Shown piece by piece: positions 1 through 9,087 of a stretch of 64,000 nucleotides of DNA (positions are counted from its first letter, which is position 1; each line of letters begins with the position of its first letter). A program made the position numbers and the translations under genes. The notes under the pieces are model-generated. The model ran no database searches, was not told the origin of the DNA, and saw nothing but the letters and a program-made list of their open reading frames with translations. This DNA comes from Pilimelia terevasa (GTDB lineage Bacteria; Actinomycetota; Actinomycetes; Mycobacteriales; Micromonosporaceae), in assembly GCF_014647915.1 (NCBI RefSeq), contig NZ_BMQC01000009.1, positions 1 to 64,000 of the forward strand. The letters run 5' to 3'.

Positions 1-449
1 GTGGTCTGCGGGCGATCGGTGAGGAGCTGCGGGGGATGTCGGAGGCGTCGCCGGAGTCCGGTACGGCGACGGAGTTGGTCCGGCAGGCGTCGACGCGGAT
101 CACGGATCTGGCGGGTTGGTTGGAGGGCCGGGAGCCGGGGGCGGTGTTGGAGGAGGTGCGTGCGTACGCGCGGCGTAGTCCGGGCACGTTCCTGCTCGGT
201 GCTGCGGCGCTGGGGGTGCTCGCCGGCCGGGTCACCCGCAACGCCACCACTCCGGGCGGCGGCGGCGCGGGCCGGGCGCCGGCCGGGAGCGGGCGGGCCA
301 CCCCCTCCCCCGAGCCGGTACGCCCGGCGTCGGGCCACACCTACCCGCCCCCCGCCGGCCGGACGGATCCGGGTTACGGCCCGGGGGCCGGCAACGGGCT
401 GTCGGGCGGCGGTGGCAACGGGGTCGCCGAGACCGGAGTGGCGCGGTGA
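1..449 (+). CDS. Hypothetical membrane-associated protein, 5' end outside the window
   Basis: The reading frame is open from the first complete codon at position 3. An ATG lies at 36, but the upstream residues (GLRAIGEELRG) read smoothly into it, so the true start is probably beyond the window edge. What is visible is a charged helix, then one hydrophobic segment (FLLGAAALGVLAGRV) at about residues 50-65 counted from Met36, then a Gly/Pro/Ala-rich disordered tail. Its stop overlaps the GTG of the next gene by 4 bases (GTGA), so it heads an operon with the holin-like DUF1469 gene and the DUF3618 gene. This three-gene order is common in actinomycetes. I cannot give a function. A role at the membrane together with its neighbours is inferred from context. 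Confidence 0.75.
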   Translation, partial: GLRAIGEELRGMSEASPESGTATELVRQASTRITDLAGWLEGREPGAVLEEVRAYARRSPGTFLLGAAALGVLAGRVTRNATTPGGGGAGRAPAGSGRATPSPEPVRPASGHTYPPPAGRTDPGYGPGAGNGLSGGGGNGVAETGVAR

Positions 450-877
450 ACACCGAGGAGGCGCCCGCGCTGACCGACCGGTTCGGCGACGTGGGGTCGC
501 GTTCGTTCGGGGACATGCTGGGCGCGGTGACCCAGGATCTGTCGTTGCTGGTAAGGCAGGAGATGGAGCTGGCCAAAGCCGAGGTGAAGGTCGAAGCCGC
601 GAAGGCGGGCAGAGCCTCGGCGATGTTCGCCGGAGCCGGCGTGGCCGGGCACATGACCCTCCTGTTCGCGTCCATCGCCCTGTGGTGGGGACTGTCCAGC
701 CTCATGCACGGCGGCTGGGCCGCCCTGATCGTCGCCGTCCTCTGGGCCGCCGCCGCGGCCGTCCTCTACGCCAGGGCCCGCACCCAACTCCGGCGGCTCA
801 AGGGCCTACCCCGGACCGCCGACACCGTCGAGAAGATCCCAGACGCGCTCAAGCCGAACCGAGGAGCAGCCCGATGA
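446..877 (+). CDS. Phage-holin-like membrane protein (DUF1469 / Phage_holin_3_6 type)
   Basis: A 143-residue protein. Its N-terminal amphipathic part contains LLVRQEMELAKAEVKVEAAKAG, the signature helix of the DUF1469 family, and is followed by two hydrophobic helices at about residues 60-85 and 90-110. The C-terminus is basic. The family is widespread in actinobacteria and cyanobacteria. It is called holin-like only from its topology; real lytic function is not shown. The GTG start overlaps the previous stop, and the stop overlaps the ATG of the DUF3618 gene (ATGA), so translation of all three genes is probably coupled. Confidence 0.85.
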   Translation: MNTEEAPALTDRFGDVGSRSFGDMLGAVTQDLSLLVRQEMELAKAEVKVEAAKAGRASAMFAGAGVAGHMTLLFASIALWWGLSSLMHGGWAALIVAVLWAAAAAVLYARARTQLRRLKGLPRTADTVEKIPDALKPNRGAAR

Positions 878-1491
878 CCACCAGCCCGGACCAGATCCGC
901 CGCGACATCGACCGCACCCGCGCCAGCCTCAGCCACGACGTGGACGCCCTGGCCTACAAGGCCAGCCCGGCCCGCATGGTCGAGGAGCGCAAGCAGCGGG
1001 TGACGGGGGCGCTGCGCTCCCTGCGCGACACCGTCATGGGCACCGCCCACCACGCCGGCCACACCCTCGCCACCGGCACCGGCGACCTCGGCGACCGGGT
1101 GGGCGAAGCCGCCCACACCGTCGGCGAGGCCGCCGCCGACGCCCCTGCCGCCCTCCGCCGCCAGACCCAGGGCAATCCGCTGGCCGCGGGGCTCCTCGCG
1201 TTCGGAGCCGGCTGGCTGGCCTCCTCCCTGCTGCCGGGCACCGACCCGGAACGCCGCGCCGTCACCCAGGCCAGGGACACCGTCCAGGACCGCGCCCCGC
1301 AGCTCAAGCAGGAACTCACCCAGGCCGCGCAGGAGATCACCGACCAACTCCGCCAACCGGCCCAGCAGGCAGTCCACACTCTCCAGGACACCGCCACCCA
1401 GGCCGCCGACACCGTCCGCGAGGACACCACCCAGGCCGCCCAGGCCCTCCGCGACGACACGCGACAGGCAAGCCGACACCCCGCGAACTGA
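874..1491 (+). CDS. DUF3618 domain protein
   Basis: A 205-residue protein beginning at the ATG that overlaps the previous stop. Residues 5-50 (DQIRRDIDRTRASLSHDVDAL) match the DUF3618 signature. One short hydrophobic segment follows at about residues 105-120 (PLAAGLLAFGAGWLASSLL). The C-terminal third is a Gln/Ala/Asp-rich heptad pattern (QAAQEITDQLRQPAQQAV) that predicts a long helix or coiled coil, resembling LEA-type stress proteins. In actinomycetes DUF3618 proteins sit next to DUF1469 holin-like genes, as here. A role in envelope or osmotic stress is an inference. The 178 bases after it hold no gene. Confidence 0.85.
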   Translation: MTTSPDQIRRDIDRTRASLSHDVDALAYKASPARMVEERKQRVTGALRSLRDTVMGTAHHAGHTLATGTGDLGDRVGEAAHTVGEAAADAPAALRRQTQGNPLAAGLLAFGAGWLASSLLPGTDPERRAVTQARDTVQDRAPQLKQELTQAAQEITDQLRQPAQQAVHTLQDTATQAADTVREDTTQAAQALRDDTRQASRHPAN

Positions 1492-1616
1492 CCCGCCCGA
1501 CCCGGGCTCCGGCGGGGGGGTGCCGGCGGCGCCGCCGCACGTCGGCGCCTGTTTGCCCGGTCGGGGCGGGGGTAGGCGGAACAGGTGGGCGGTGCGCCGC
1601 CCGGCGACCAGGCCCG

Positions 1617-1658
1617 GTGACAGTACCGATCGAGCCCAGTGACAGCACCGATCGAGCC
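1617..1658 (+). repeat. Two tandem 20-bp direct repeats upstream of the hemerythrin gene
   Basis: GTGACAGTACCGATCGAGCC at 1617-1636 is repeated with one mismatch at 1639-1658 (period 22). The pair ends 11 bases before the GTG start of the hemerythrin-like gene. It may be a double regulator site or simply a slippage duplication. No regulator gene is adjacent. Confidence 0.7.
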
Positions 1659-1669
1659 AGGGGGAAGCC

Positions 1670-2236
1670 GTGACCAGCAGCCAAATCAGCAAGGATGTCA
1701 TCGACGTACTGACCGAGGACCACGAGGAGGTCACGGCGCTGATCGCCAACATCAGGACCGTGACCGACCCGATGGTGCGCCGGGACCTGACCGACACCGC
1801 CATCAGCGAGCTGGTCCGCCACGCCGTGGCCGAGGAGATGTACGTGTACCCGGTCATGCGCAAGTACCTGGACGACGGCGAGCGGGCGGTGGCCCACGAC
1901 ATCGACGAGCACCAGGAAATCGAGGTGACGCTCAAGCGGCTGGAGGACGTCGACGTCTCCAGTGCCGAGTTCGACACCGCGCTGGGCCGGCTGGAGCGGC
2001 TGCTGGCCGACCACGTCCGGGACGAGGAGCAGGACCAGTTCCCCGAGTTGCGGCGCGCCATCCCGCGCGAGGAGCTCGCCGAGCTGGCCGGGCAGGTGGA
2101 GATCGCCAAGAAGCTCGCCCCCACCCGGCCCCACCCCGGGGCGCCGAACAACCAGCTCTTCCACATGGTCGTCGGTCCGGGTGTCGGTCTGGTGGACCGC
2201 CTGCGGGACAAGCTGAGCGGCCGCGTCACCGGCTGA
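1670..2236 (+). CDS. Hemerythrin HHE domain protein
   Basis: A 188-residue protein. The spacing of His/Glu residues across a four-helix region fits the hemerythrin-like cation-binding domain: DVLTEDHEEV near residue 17, ELVRHAVAEEMYVYPVM near 53, DEHQEIE near 83 and LLADHVRDEEQDQFPEL near 112. Such domains bind a non-haem di-iron centre and serve in O2, NO or peroxide sensing or repair. The GTG start is set by an AGGGGGA ribosome-binding site 4 bases upstream. It is probably transcribed alone, with paired 20-bp repeats just upstream. The substrate is unknown. Confidence 0.88.
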   Translation: MTSSQISKDVIDVLTEDHEEVTALIANIRTVTDPMVRRDLTDTAISELVRHAVAEEMYVYPVMRKYLDDGERAVAHDIDEHQEIEVTLKRLEDVDVSSAEFDTALGRLERLLADHVRDEEQDQFPELRRAIPREELAELAGQVEIAKKLAPTRPHPGAPNNQLFHMVVGPGVGLVDRLRDKLSGRVTG

Positions 2237-2431
2237 GCCGCGCCCCGCGCGGGTTCCCTGCACCGCGGCCGGACGCTCCGTCACCCAGGGCGGACACCTC
2301 GGCGCGCCGCCCGTCGGGCGGGTGACGGCCCGCCACCCGGGGGCGGCCCGCCCCGCCCGGCAGCCGGCACGTTTACCGGCGGGGCCCGGCCGGGAAATGC
2401 AGGCCACAGACTCCGTCGAAAGGACAGACCC

Positions 2432-2767
2432 ATGGCGAACACATCACCGGCCGGTGTGCCGCAGTCGCCGCCCGACCTCGCGCAGGTCGGGGTCGGCATG
2501 ACCGTCGTCGACTCCGCCGGGGCGGAGGCCGGGACGGTGAGCGCCGTCCAGCCGCCCGGTACGCCGGTGCGCCCCGACACCGTCACGCCGGCCGCCGAGC
2601 GCCTGATGGCCGCCGGGTACCTGCGCATCGACGGCAGCGGCCTGCTGTCCAACGACACCTTCGCCGCGGGCGACGAGGTGGCGCGGGTCGCGGGCAGTGA
2701 GCCGGGGATCCCCGGCGTCGTCCACCTGCAGGTCGGCCGGGAGCAGCTCTCCCGGGCCGCCCCGTGA
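2432..2767 (+). CDS. Small PRC-barrel/DUF2171-like protein
   Basis: A 111-residue protein. The segment VGMTVVDSAGAEAGTVSAVQ at residues 21-40 has the pattern of PRC-barrel or DUF2171-type beta barrels (a motif of the form G-x-x-V-xx-xDG-x-xG-x-V). A second beta-rich segment (HLQVGREQLSRAAP) closes the protein. A GAAAGGA ribosome-binding site precedes the ATG. The gene is transcribed toward the convergent protease gene. The function is not known. Family members are often general-stress proteins, which fits the hemerythrin and DUF3618 neighbours, but this is inference. Confidence 0.7.
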   Translation: MANTSPAGVPQSPPDLAQVGVGMTVVDSAGAEAGTVSAVQPPGTPVRPDTVTPAAERLMAAGYLRIDGSGLLSNDTFAAGDEVARVAGSEPGIPGVVHLQVGREQLSRAAP

Positions 2768-2871
2768 GCTGAGGACCCCAAACCGGCGGCGGCCGATCCG
2801 GCCCGCCGCGGTGGCGTGGGACCGCGCTTGGCAGAGGCGGTCCCACGCGGCCCCCGGCGGGCGGACGCGGT

Positions 2872-3711
2872 TTACGGGGCTGTGGTCTGCGCCGCCTCTC
2901 CGTCCAGCAGGGTGATGGCGGCCTGGATCTTGGCGGTGAACGCGCTGACCCGGGTGTAGTGGCCGGGGTGGTCCACGCGGCCGCAGCCGAAGCCGTGGCT
3001 GGTGATGCCCACCTGTACCCACCTGCCGCCGAGGGCGGCCGCCAGCAGCGGGCCGCCGCCGTCGCCGTGGCAGGTGTCCACGCCGCCGTTGGCGAGGTCC
3101 CCGGCGCAGATCTCGTGGTGGGCGTTCCGGCCGCAGGCCGCGGCCGGCGCGTAGGGCAGGTCGACCTCCCGGAGGTTCCGGACCGGCCGGCCGGACTCGT
3201 TGGTGCTCCCCCAACCCAGCGCCCGCATCGTCTTCTTGGCGTCGTACGCCTCGTCGGCAGGCAGGACCGGGCGGCTCCTGGCCTTGAGCGGCCTGGTCAG
3301 CTTGATCACCGCCCAGTCCCCGGCGCCGACACCGGCGCCGAGCAGGTACTTTCCGCCGAAGCGCCGGGTGCCGGCCTGCGCCGCCGCGGTGTGGTCGAGC
3401 GCGCCGATGTCGGCCGTCAGGCTGGTGGGCCTGCCGTGCGTGGCGCTGTCGGCCAGGCAGTGCTGCGCGGTGAGGACGATGTCCGCGGACACCAGCGCGC
3501 CGCCGCAGACGCGGCTCATGCCCCGGTAGCCGACGGTCACGTAGGTCATCCACGGGTAGGCGCCGGCCGCGGCTTCCGCGCCGCCGACGATGCGGGTGTC
3601 GCCGGGCGCCGCCGGGGCGGGCGCCGCGGAGGCCGGTGCGGGCGGTGCCACCGGAATGCTGGCGGCGATGCCGGCGGAGATCGCCGCGATCGCCTTTCGT
3701 GATGTCATCAT
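2872..3711 (-). CDS. Secreted trypsin-fold (S1 family) protein lacking the catalytic serine
   Basis: A 279-residue protein with a Sec signal peptide (residues 1-30, ending ASA) and a short propeptide ending Arg40 before IVGG, the classic zymogen activation site. His84 (TAQHC) and Asp132 (GDWAVIKL) occupy the first two triad positions. The serine loop reads DTCHGDGGGP instead of the consensus DxCxGDSGGP, so the nucleophile position (residue 218, codon GGC at 3058-3060) is glycine. The preceding Asp, which sets trypsin-like specificity, is kept. The rest of the fold and its cysteines look intact. It is therefore probably a secreted pseudoprotease, unless the codon is a sequencing error (GGC versus AGC is one base). 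ATG 3711 and ATG 3708 are both possible starts behind AGGGGA. Confidence 0.9.
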   Translation of the reverse strand: MMTSRKAIAAISAGIAASIPVAPPAPASAAPAPAAPGDTRIVGGAEAAAGAYPWMTYVTVGYRGMSRVCGGALVSADIVLTAQHCLADSATHGRPTSLTADIGALDHTAAAQAGTRRFGGKYLLGAGVGAGDWAVIKLTRPLKARSRPVLPADEAYDAKKTMRALGWGSTNESGRPVRNLREVDLPYAPAAACGRNAHHEICAGDLANGGVDTCHGDGGGPLLAAALGGRWVQVGITSHGFGCGRVDHPGHYTRVSAFTAKIQAAITLLDGEAAQTTAP

Positions 3712-4176
3712 GTTCCCCTCTGAGCGAATGTGGAGGCAGAATGGTCCACTCGTTCACAACGGAGATTCCTCGAAGTCCCGGGATACGTCGTGGGGTCCCG
3801 GTCGGGTCGGGGACACAGTAGACACGCTTTCGCATTTGGTTCAACCACCGGCGGACATCAATCAGGCGCCGACTCGCGCACCTCTGCGGCGGGCGCACCC
3901 GCACCGGATCAGGAGGCGCGGCCGCCCAGCAGCCCCAACGCATGGTCAAGATATAGAGACGGATTTCCCCGGGACGAGGCCATGTAATTCCGCACACAGA
4001 TCGCTCCCCGTCCGCCGGAAACGAGGAAGTCACCCCGGCGCCGGTTACATTTCACCGCACCTTTCCCGCAACGGTCGCCAACCGAAATTCAACCCACGGA
4101 GCCGAACTGGCCCCAGGCCGGCGCTAAGCACCGGTGCCGCGCGGCCGATCGGCGAAGCGACGTCAGGAGTGCCAAC
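3712..4176. other. Intergenic region between divergent secreted-protein genes
   Basis: These 465 bases carry no convincing gene and are less GC-rich than the flanks. They hold a candidate promoter for the protease gene (3815-3844) and the leader of the RCC1 gene, whose ATG is preceded by CAGGAG at about 4164. I compared the leader by eye with ydaO and GEMM riboswitch cores and saw no match. Confidence 0.5.
3815..3844 (-). promoter_or_regulatory. Candidate sigma-70-type promoter for the S1 protein gene
   Basis: On the minus strand TTGAAC (3839-3844) and TACTGT (3815-3820) are separated by 18 bases, close to the actinomycete housekeeping consensus. The predicted transcript would start near 3808, leaving a leader of roughly 95 bases before the protease start codon. 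Confidence 0.45.
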
Positions 4177-5403
4177 ATGCGGGTCGAGATGACGCGGGCG
4201 GGTGAGCGGTGGCTCGGCGCGTGCCTGATCCTGGGCATCGCGCTGGCACTGGCCTGCGCCCACCCGGTCCGGAGCGCCTTCAGCCGGACCACGTCGAACG
4301 CCGCCAGCGCCCTCACCGCCGCCCAGTACTTCAACGCGGGCAGCCTGTACGGCTGGGGCGACAACACCACCGGTCAGCTCGGCCTCGGCAACACCACGAG
4401 CCCGAGGACCAGCCCGCTGCAGGTCGGGGCGCTGACGACATGGGTGTACGCGGCAAGCTCCAACCAGCCCGCCGACGACCTCGACACCGGGCACACGTGC
4501 GCGATCCGCACGGACGACACCCTGTGGTGCTGGGGCGCCAACCCGCGCGGGCAACTCGGACGTGGAAACAACACCAACACCTCCTCACCCGCCCAGGTCA
4601 CCGGAGCGTGGACCGCGGTCGCCACCGGCGGCTACCACACCTGCGCGATCAAGACCGCCGGCACCCTGTGGTGCTGGGGACAGAACGACTTCGGCCAACT
4701 CGGCCAGAACAACGTCACCGAATACAACACTCCACGCCAGGTCGGTACCGGCACCAACTGGACCGACATCGCCGCCGCCAACGTCCAGACCTGCGGCATC
4801 CGCGGCGGCGCCGTCTACTGCTGGGGCGAGGGCATCAACTACAAGCTCGGCAACTCCAACACCGCCAACCAGGACCTGCCCGTCACCACCAGCAGCAACA
4901 CCACCCACACCGCCATCACCGTCGGCCGACAGCACGCCTGCGCCCTACGCAGCGCCGGAACCCTGTGGTGCTGGGGACTCAACGACTCCGGCCAACTCGG
5001 CCGCGGCAACAACACCACCGCCCAGACACCCACCCAGATCGGCGCCCTCACCACCTGGACCTCCGTCGTCGCCGGCCGCGACCACAACTGCGGACTCAAG
5101 AGCGGCAGCCTCTGGTGCTGGGGACTCAACGACACCTACGAACTCGGCATCGGCGTCACCGGCGACCGCACCTCACCCGTACAGATCGGCTCAGCAACGG
5201 ACTGGGCCAAGGTCACCCCCGGCAACGAATTCACCTGCGCCAACAACACCGCCAGGGCCATCTACTGCTGGGGCGACAACGCCTACGGCCAGCTCGGCCA
5301 AGGCGACACCTCCGACGAGACCGCCCCGAAACTGGTCTCCGGCCGTACCGGCACCATCTACGCCGGCGGCAGCGGCAGCCACACCACCCTCGCCATCGGC
5401 TGA
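4177..5403 (+). CDS. Secreted RCC1-repeat beta-propeller protein
   Basis: A 408-residue protein. Residues 1-32 form a signal peptide or N-terminal anchor with a basic start, a hydrophobic core (LILGIALALAC) and a cysteine that could be lipidated. The mature part has seven copies of the RCC1 core xxWGxNxxGQLGxG (for example LWCWGQNDFGQLG), enough for one seven-bladed propeller. Most blades carry the WCWG variant, with paired Cys in C-A-I and W-C-W positions suggesting disulfides. The repeats are also conserved at DNA level. RCC1 propellers are protein-interaction platforms, and the ligand here is unknown. It ends 17 bases from the convergent chemoreceptor-like gene. Confidence 0.9.
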   Translation: MRVEMTRAGERWLGACLILGIALALACAHPVRSAFSRTTSNAASALTAAQYFNAGSLYGWGDNTTGQLGLGNTTSPRTSPLQVGALTTWVYAASSNQPADDLDTGHTCAIRTDDTLWCWGANPRGQLGRGNNTNTSSPAQVTGAWTAVATGGYHTCAIKTAGTLWCWGQNDFGQLGQNNVTEYNTPRQVGTGTNWTDIAAANVQTCGIRGGAVYCWGEGINYKLGNSNTANQDLPVTTSSNTTHTAITVGRQHACALRSAGTLWCWGLNDSGQLGRGNNTTAQTPTQIGALTTWTSVVAGRDHNCGLKSGSLWCWGLNDTYELGIGVTGDRTSPVQIGSATDWAKVTPGNEFTCANNTARAIYCWGDNAYGQLGQGDTSDETAPKLVSGRTGTIYAGGSGSHTTLAIG

Positions 5404-5420
5404 CGGGGCCGCCGGGTCGC

Positions 5421-6980
5421 TCAGACGTCGGTGACGATCTCGCGGGTGACGGCGGCCTGCTCGGTCAGCACGCCGCTGATCATGGTCTGGGTCTCGTTGA
5501 TCCGGTCCACGATGGCGCTGATCGCGGCCAGTGCCCCCACGACGCTGCCCGCGTCCCCCTGGATCGCGGCGATGAGCCCGGCGACGTCCCGGGTGGCCTT
5601 CGCCGTACCCTGGGCCAGCTCCTTGACCTCCCCGGCGACGACGGCGAACCCGCGGCCGGCCTCGCCCGCGCGGGCGGCCTCGATGGTGGCGTTGAGGGCC
5701 AGCAGGTTGGTCTGCTCGGCGATCGAGTTGATGACCTTGACGACGTCGCCCACCTTGCCGCTGGACTCGGCCAGCCGGCCGACGGCCTCGTTGGCCTCGC
5801 CGGTCAGCGCGTGGGCCTCGTGCGTCACGCCCGTCGCCTGGACCACGTTGCGCTCGGCCTCCTCGATCGAGCTGACGAGTTCGGCGCCGGCCCGGCCGAT
5901 GCGGTCGGTGCGGTCCTTGATTCGCTCGATGGCCTGCGACACCAGGAACGCCGTGTTGCGCAGCGCCTCCGCGCGGCTCTCGGAGAGCTGGATGGCCGCG
6001 GTCGAGAAGAAGTCCATGGTGCCGACCACCTCGCCGTGCACCGTCAGCGGCAGGCACACCCCGGCGCGGACGCCCGCGCGGCGGGCGGCCGGCGCGCGCA
6101 CGCAGTCGCTCACCTCGGCGAGGTCGGGCACGAAGATCATGTCCTTCGCGGCCCAGGCGCGGCCCGCCAGGCCGACTCCCCGGGCGAAGCTGGCCTGGGT
6201 GGTGACCCGCCGGAACTCGGCCCCGGCGCTGCCGGACTCCAGGACGAACCGCAGCGCCTGCTCGTGTTCGTCGATCGACCAGTACGAGCCGTACTCCCAG
6301 CCGAACTCCCGGCGGATGGTCTCCAGCGCGGAGCCCGTGGCGGCCTCGACGGTACCGGCGTCGGCCACGTCGCGGAGCACCGTGTTCACGGCGGCCAGGT
6401 CGACCGCGGCGGCGCCCTGGCGCTCGGCGTCGGTGATCCGCTCCAGCGCCTGCGACACCAGCAGCCCGATGGCGCGCAGCGCGTCCAGCCGCTCCGGGGA
6501 GGGGTCCAGCACCTCGGTGGCGAAGAAGTCCATCGTCGCGACCACGGCGTCGCCCTCGAACAGCGGGAAGCAGACGCCGCTGCGGACGCCGACGCGCTGG
6601 GCGACGGGCGCCCGCACGCAGTCGGTCACCTCGCCGATGTCCTGGACGAACACCAGTTCCCGCCGCCGCCACACCTGCCCCGACAGCCCCACCCCGGGCG
6701 CGAACGACGCCGCGAGGGTGACCTGGCGGAACTCGGGACCGGCGTCGCCGGACTCGACCGCGAACCGCAGGACGTCCGCGTCCCTGTCGATCCGCCAGTA
6801 CGAGCCGTACGCCCAGCCGAAGCAGCGCCGCACCGCGTCCAGCGCGACCTGCGCCGCGTCGGCCGACGTCCGCACCTCAGCCAGGGCGCGCACCACCGCG
6901 GTGACCGCGTGCGTGTCGCGCCGGGCCTCCTCGGCGGCTGTCACCGCGGCGAGCGCGTCCCTGTTGCGCATACGAAGCAT
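5421..6980 (-). CDS. Soluble methyl-accepting signalling protein with two GAF domains
   Basis: A 519-residue protein starting at MLRMRNRD (ATG 6980); MRNRD (ATG 6971) is an alternative. Two GAF domains at about residues 40-190 and 210-355 are clear internal duplicates: each has FGW-YGSYW-ID, then GVGL-G, then DCVRAP, then GV-PL, then MDFF. The C-terminal 150 residues are the methyl-accepting hairpin, with the highly conserved tip sequence [19 protein letters not shown]. There is no transmembrane segment, so this is a cytosolic receptor, probably sensing a small ligand or redox state. No CheA, CheW or CheR gene occurs in the window, so its output partner is unknown. Confidence 0.9.
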   Translation of the reverse strand: MLRMRNRDALAAVTAAEEARRDTHAVTAVVRALAEVRTSADAAQVALDAVRRCFGWAYGSYWRIDRDADVLRFAVESGDAGPEFRQVTLAASFAPGVGLSGQVWRRRELVFVQDIGEVTDCVRAPVAQRVGVRSGVCFPLFEGDAVVATMDFFATEVLDPSPERLDALRAIGLLVSQALERITDAERQGAAAVDLAAVNTVLRDVADAGTVEAATGSALETIRREFGWEYGSYWSIDEHEQALRFVLESGSAGAEFRRVTTQASFARGVGLAGRAWAAKDMIFVPDLAEVSDCVRAPAARRAGVRAGVCLPLTVHGEVVGTMDFFSTAAIQLSESRAEALRNTAFLVSQAIERIKDRTDRIGRAGAELVSSIEEAERNVVQATGVTHEAHALTGEANEAVGRLAESSGKVGDVVKVINSIAEQTNLLALNATIEAARAGEAGRGFAVVAGEVKELAQGTAKATRDVAGLIAAIQGDAGSVVGALAAISAIVDRINETQTMISGVLTEQAAVTREIVTDV

Positions 6981-7102
6981 GACCACCCTCACCCGATCCG
7001 ACACCCATCCGCTCACCCAACGGCACCGTAGCCCGGAACCTGAGGCTGAACTGCCGGTACGGCGCGACTTACTGGCCGGCGCGGGGGTCGCGGGGTGGCT
7101 GG

Positions 7103-7534
7103 TCAGCCGGCGAAGATCTGGGACTCGTCGCGGAACGCCTTGAACTCCAGGGCGTTGCCGGCCGGGTCGAGCAGGAACATCGTCCACTGCTCGCCGGCCC
7201 CGCCGGGGAAGCGCACGTGCGGCGCGATGGTGAACACGCTGCCCGCGGCGCGCAGCCGCGCGGCGAGCAGGTGGAACTCGGGTACGGGCAGGATGAGTCC
7301 GAAGTGCGGCACCGGTACGTCGTGGCCGTCGACCGGGTTGTGGGTGCGCCGGGCCGGCGCGGGCGCCAGGTGGGTGACGAACTGGTGGCCGTGCAGGTCC
7401 CAGTCGACCCAGGTGTCGGCGCTGCGGCCCTGCCGCAGGCCCAGGACCTCCCCGTAGAAGTGCCTCGCCGCCGCCAGGTCGTCGACCGGCACGGCCAGGT
7501 GGAAACGCGGAATCGGCGGGTGCGCGGAGGTCAT
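7103..7534 (-). CDS. VOC family (glyoxalase/dioxygenase-like) protein
   Basis: A 143-residue protein with the paired beta-alpha-beta-beta-beta modules of the vicinal-oxygen-chelate fold: [25 protein letters not shown] at the start and [18 protein letters not shown] in the second half, then [23 protein letters not shown] near the end. His and Glu positions at the ends of strands (FHLAV, HFGLI, LEFK) are consistent with metal ligands. The ATG at 7534 was chosen because the upstream extension is Arg-rich noise. The substrate cannot be told. It starts 104 bases from the divergent serine hydrolase gene. Confidence 0.88.
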   Translation of the reverse strand: MTSAHPPIPRFHLAVPVDDLAAARHFYGEVLGLRQGRSADTWVDWDLHGHQFVTHLAPAPARRTHNPVDGHDVPVPHFGLILPVPEFHLLAARLRAAGSVFTIAPHVRFPGGAGEQWTMFLLDPAGNALEFKAFRDESQIFAG

Positions 7535-7638
7535 GGGCACGACGCTACGCAAGCCGCGGCGCGAGCGGGAGGGGGCGGCGGGTCCGGCCGCCGGTCGATA
7601 GCCTGGCGGCGATGCTGCCCCAGTCCCGGAGGTTTCGC

Positions 7639-8877
7639 GTGCCACTGCCGACCGCCCGTCTCGCCGCCGTGCTCGCACTCGCGCTCGCCGCACCGCTGGG
7701 TGTCGCCGCGCCCGCCGCAGCGACCCCGTCCACCATCGACAGGAAGTTGGTCCGCTCGCTGCTCAAGGCCGAGGTCGGCGCCGGGATGCCCGGCGTGTTC
7801 ACGGAGATCCGGGCCGGCGAGGAGCGGGCCCGGATGGCGCACGGGCTCGCCGACGTGGAGTCCGAGCGTCCGATGGCGACGCACCTGCGCCACCGCGTCG
7901 GCAGCATCACCAAGACGTTCGTCGCGGTGACCGTGCTGCAACTCGTCGCCGAGGGCCGCGTCGCGCTCGACGCCCCGGTCGCCACCTACCTGCCCGAGCT
8001 GCTGCCGGCGACGAAGCCCGACGGTTCGCCGGACCGCGGGGCGCAGATCACGGTGCGGATGCTGCTGCAGCACACCAGCGGCCTGTCCAACTACACCGAG
8101 GTGCTGACCGCGGACCTGGCGGCGATCGACTGGGCCCGGCACACCACGATCCCGCCGCGGGTGCTGGCCTCCATCGGCGTCAACGGGGCGCAGGTCTTCG
8201 CGCCGGGCAAGGGCTGGTCGTACTCGAACACCAACTACCTGCTGGCGGGGCTGGTGGTGGAGAAGGTCACCGGGCAGCCGTACGGGGCGGCGGTGCAGAG
8301 CCGGATCCTGACCCCCCTGAAGCTGGCCGACACCTACCTGCCGGGCAGCGCGGAGCGGATCCGCGGGGCCCACGACCGGGCGTACATCGCCTACGACGCG
8401 GCCGGGCGGCGCGACTACACCGACTTCAACATGTCGTGGGCGTGGGCGGCCGGCGAGCTGGTCTCCACGACCGCCGACCTGAACGTCTTCTTCCGCGCCC
8501 TGCTGACCGGCGGGCTGCTCGCCCCCGCCCAGCAGGCGGAGATGCTCGGGATGGCGGAGACCGGGACGCCGGGCCAGCGGTACGGGCTCGGGCTGGCCGC
8601 CGTCCAGGTCGGCTGCCCGGCCGGCGCCCAGTGGTTCTACGGCCACGGCGGCGCCGTGATCGGGCACCTCACCGAGTCGCTGCACAGCGCCGACGGAGCC
8701 CGGCAGGTGACGTCCGCGGACAACCAGAACATCTGGGCCAGCGAGGCGGAGACCGACCGGGTGCTGGCCGCCCGGGCGCGGGTGGTGTTCGGCGCGCTGT
8801 GCAACGCCGCCCCGCCCGCGGACTCCGCCGGCCTGCGGTCCCTGCGCCACCGCCAGCCCGCCGGCCTGCTGGGCTGA
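7639..8877 (+). CDS. Secreted serine hydrolase, class C beta-lactamase / D-alanyl-D-alanine carboxypeptidase type
   Basis: A 412-residue protein. All three motifs of the serine beta-lactamase/PBP fold are present: Ser89-Ile-Thr-Lys92 (SxxK nucleophile), Tyr195-Ser-Asn197 (YxN) and His336-Gly-Gly338 in place of KTG, as in esterase and peptidase members of class C. Residues 1-28 are a signal peptide ending AAA. The GTG at 7639 is favoured over the ATG at 7612 because GGAGG lies 6 bases upstream. It probably acts on peptidoglycan peptides or D-amino-acid esters outside the cell. The exact substrate is unknown. Confidence 0.9.
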   Translation: MPLPTARLAAVLALALAAPLGVAAPAAATPSTIDRKLVRSLLKAEVGAGMPGVFTEIRAGEERARMAHGLADVESERPMATHLRHRVGSITKTFVAVTVLQLVAEGRVALDAPVATYLPELLPATKPDGSPDRGAQITVRMLLQHTSGLSNYTEVLTADLAAIDWARHTTIPPRVLASIGVNGAQVFAPGKGWSYSNTNYLLAGLVVEKVTGQPYGAAVQSRILTPLKLADTYLPGSAERIRGAHDRAYIAYDAAGRRDYTDFNMSWAWAAGELVSTTADLNVFFRALLTGGLLAPAQQAEMLGMAETGTPGQRYGLGLAAVQVGCPAGAQWFYGHGGAVIGHLTESLHSADGARQVTSADNQNIWASEAETDRVLAARARVVFGALCNAAPPADSAGLRSLRHRQPAGLLG

Positions 8878-8919
8878 CCGCCGCGCCCCGCCCCGTACGC
8901 AGGGGTCTGTCACCTGTAC

Positions 8920-8955
8920 GCCCGGCCGGGAATCGCGTCCGGTTCCCGGCCGGGC
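8920..8955 (+). terminator. Strong stem-loop after the serine hydrolase gene
   Basis: A perfect 13-bp inverted repeat (GCCCGGCCGGGAA at 8920-8932, its complement at 8943-8955) encloses a 10-base loop and lies 43 bases past the stop codon. There is no U-tract, as is usual for actinomycete terminators. Confidence 0.65.
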
Positions 8956-9087
8956 AGGGGTGGACCCCGCATCCCCGACGTCTGGTTTTTCGTCTGGCCA
9001 ACGGCTCAGGGCCGGCCGGCCGCCTCCGATGGGAGTGGCCGTACGGATGGGCTGAGCGGCCACGCGGCCGACGACGGAAGGGTCTGA

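Noticed and set aside
446-877. Prophage holin
   Set aside because: The name comes from the family profile; no other phage gene or attachment site is nearby.
4000-4176. Possible riboswitch in the leader of the RCC1 gene
   Set aside because: Compared by eye with ydaO and GEMM cores; the conserved blocks are missing.
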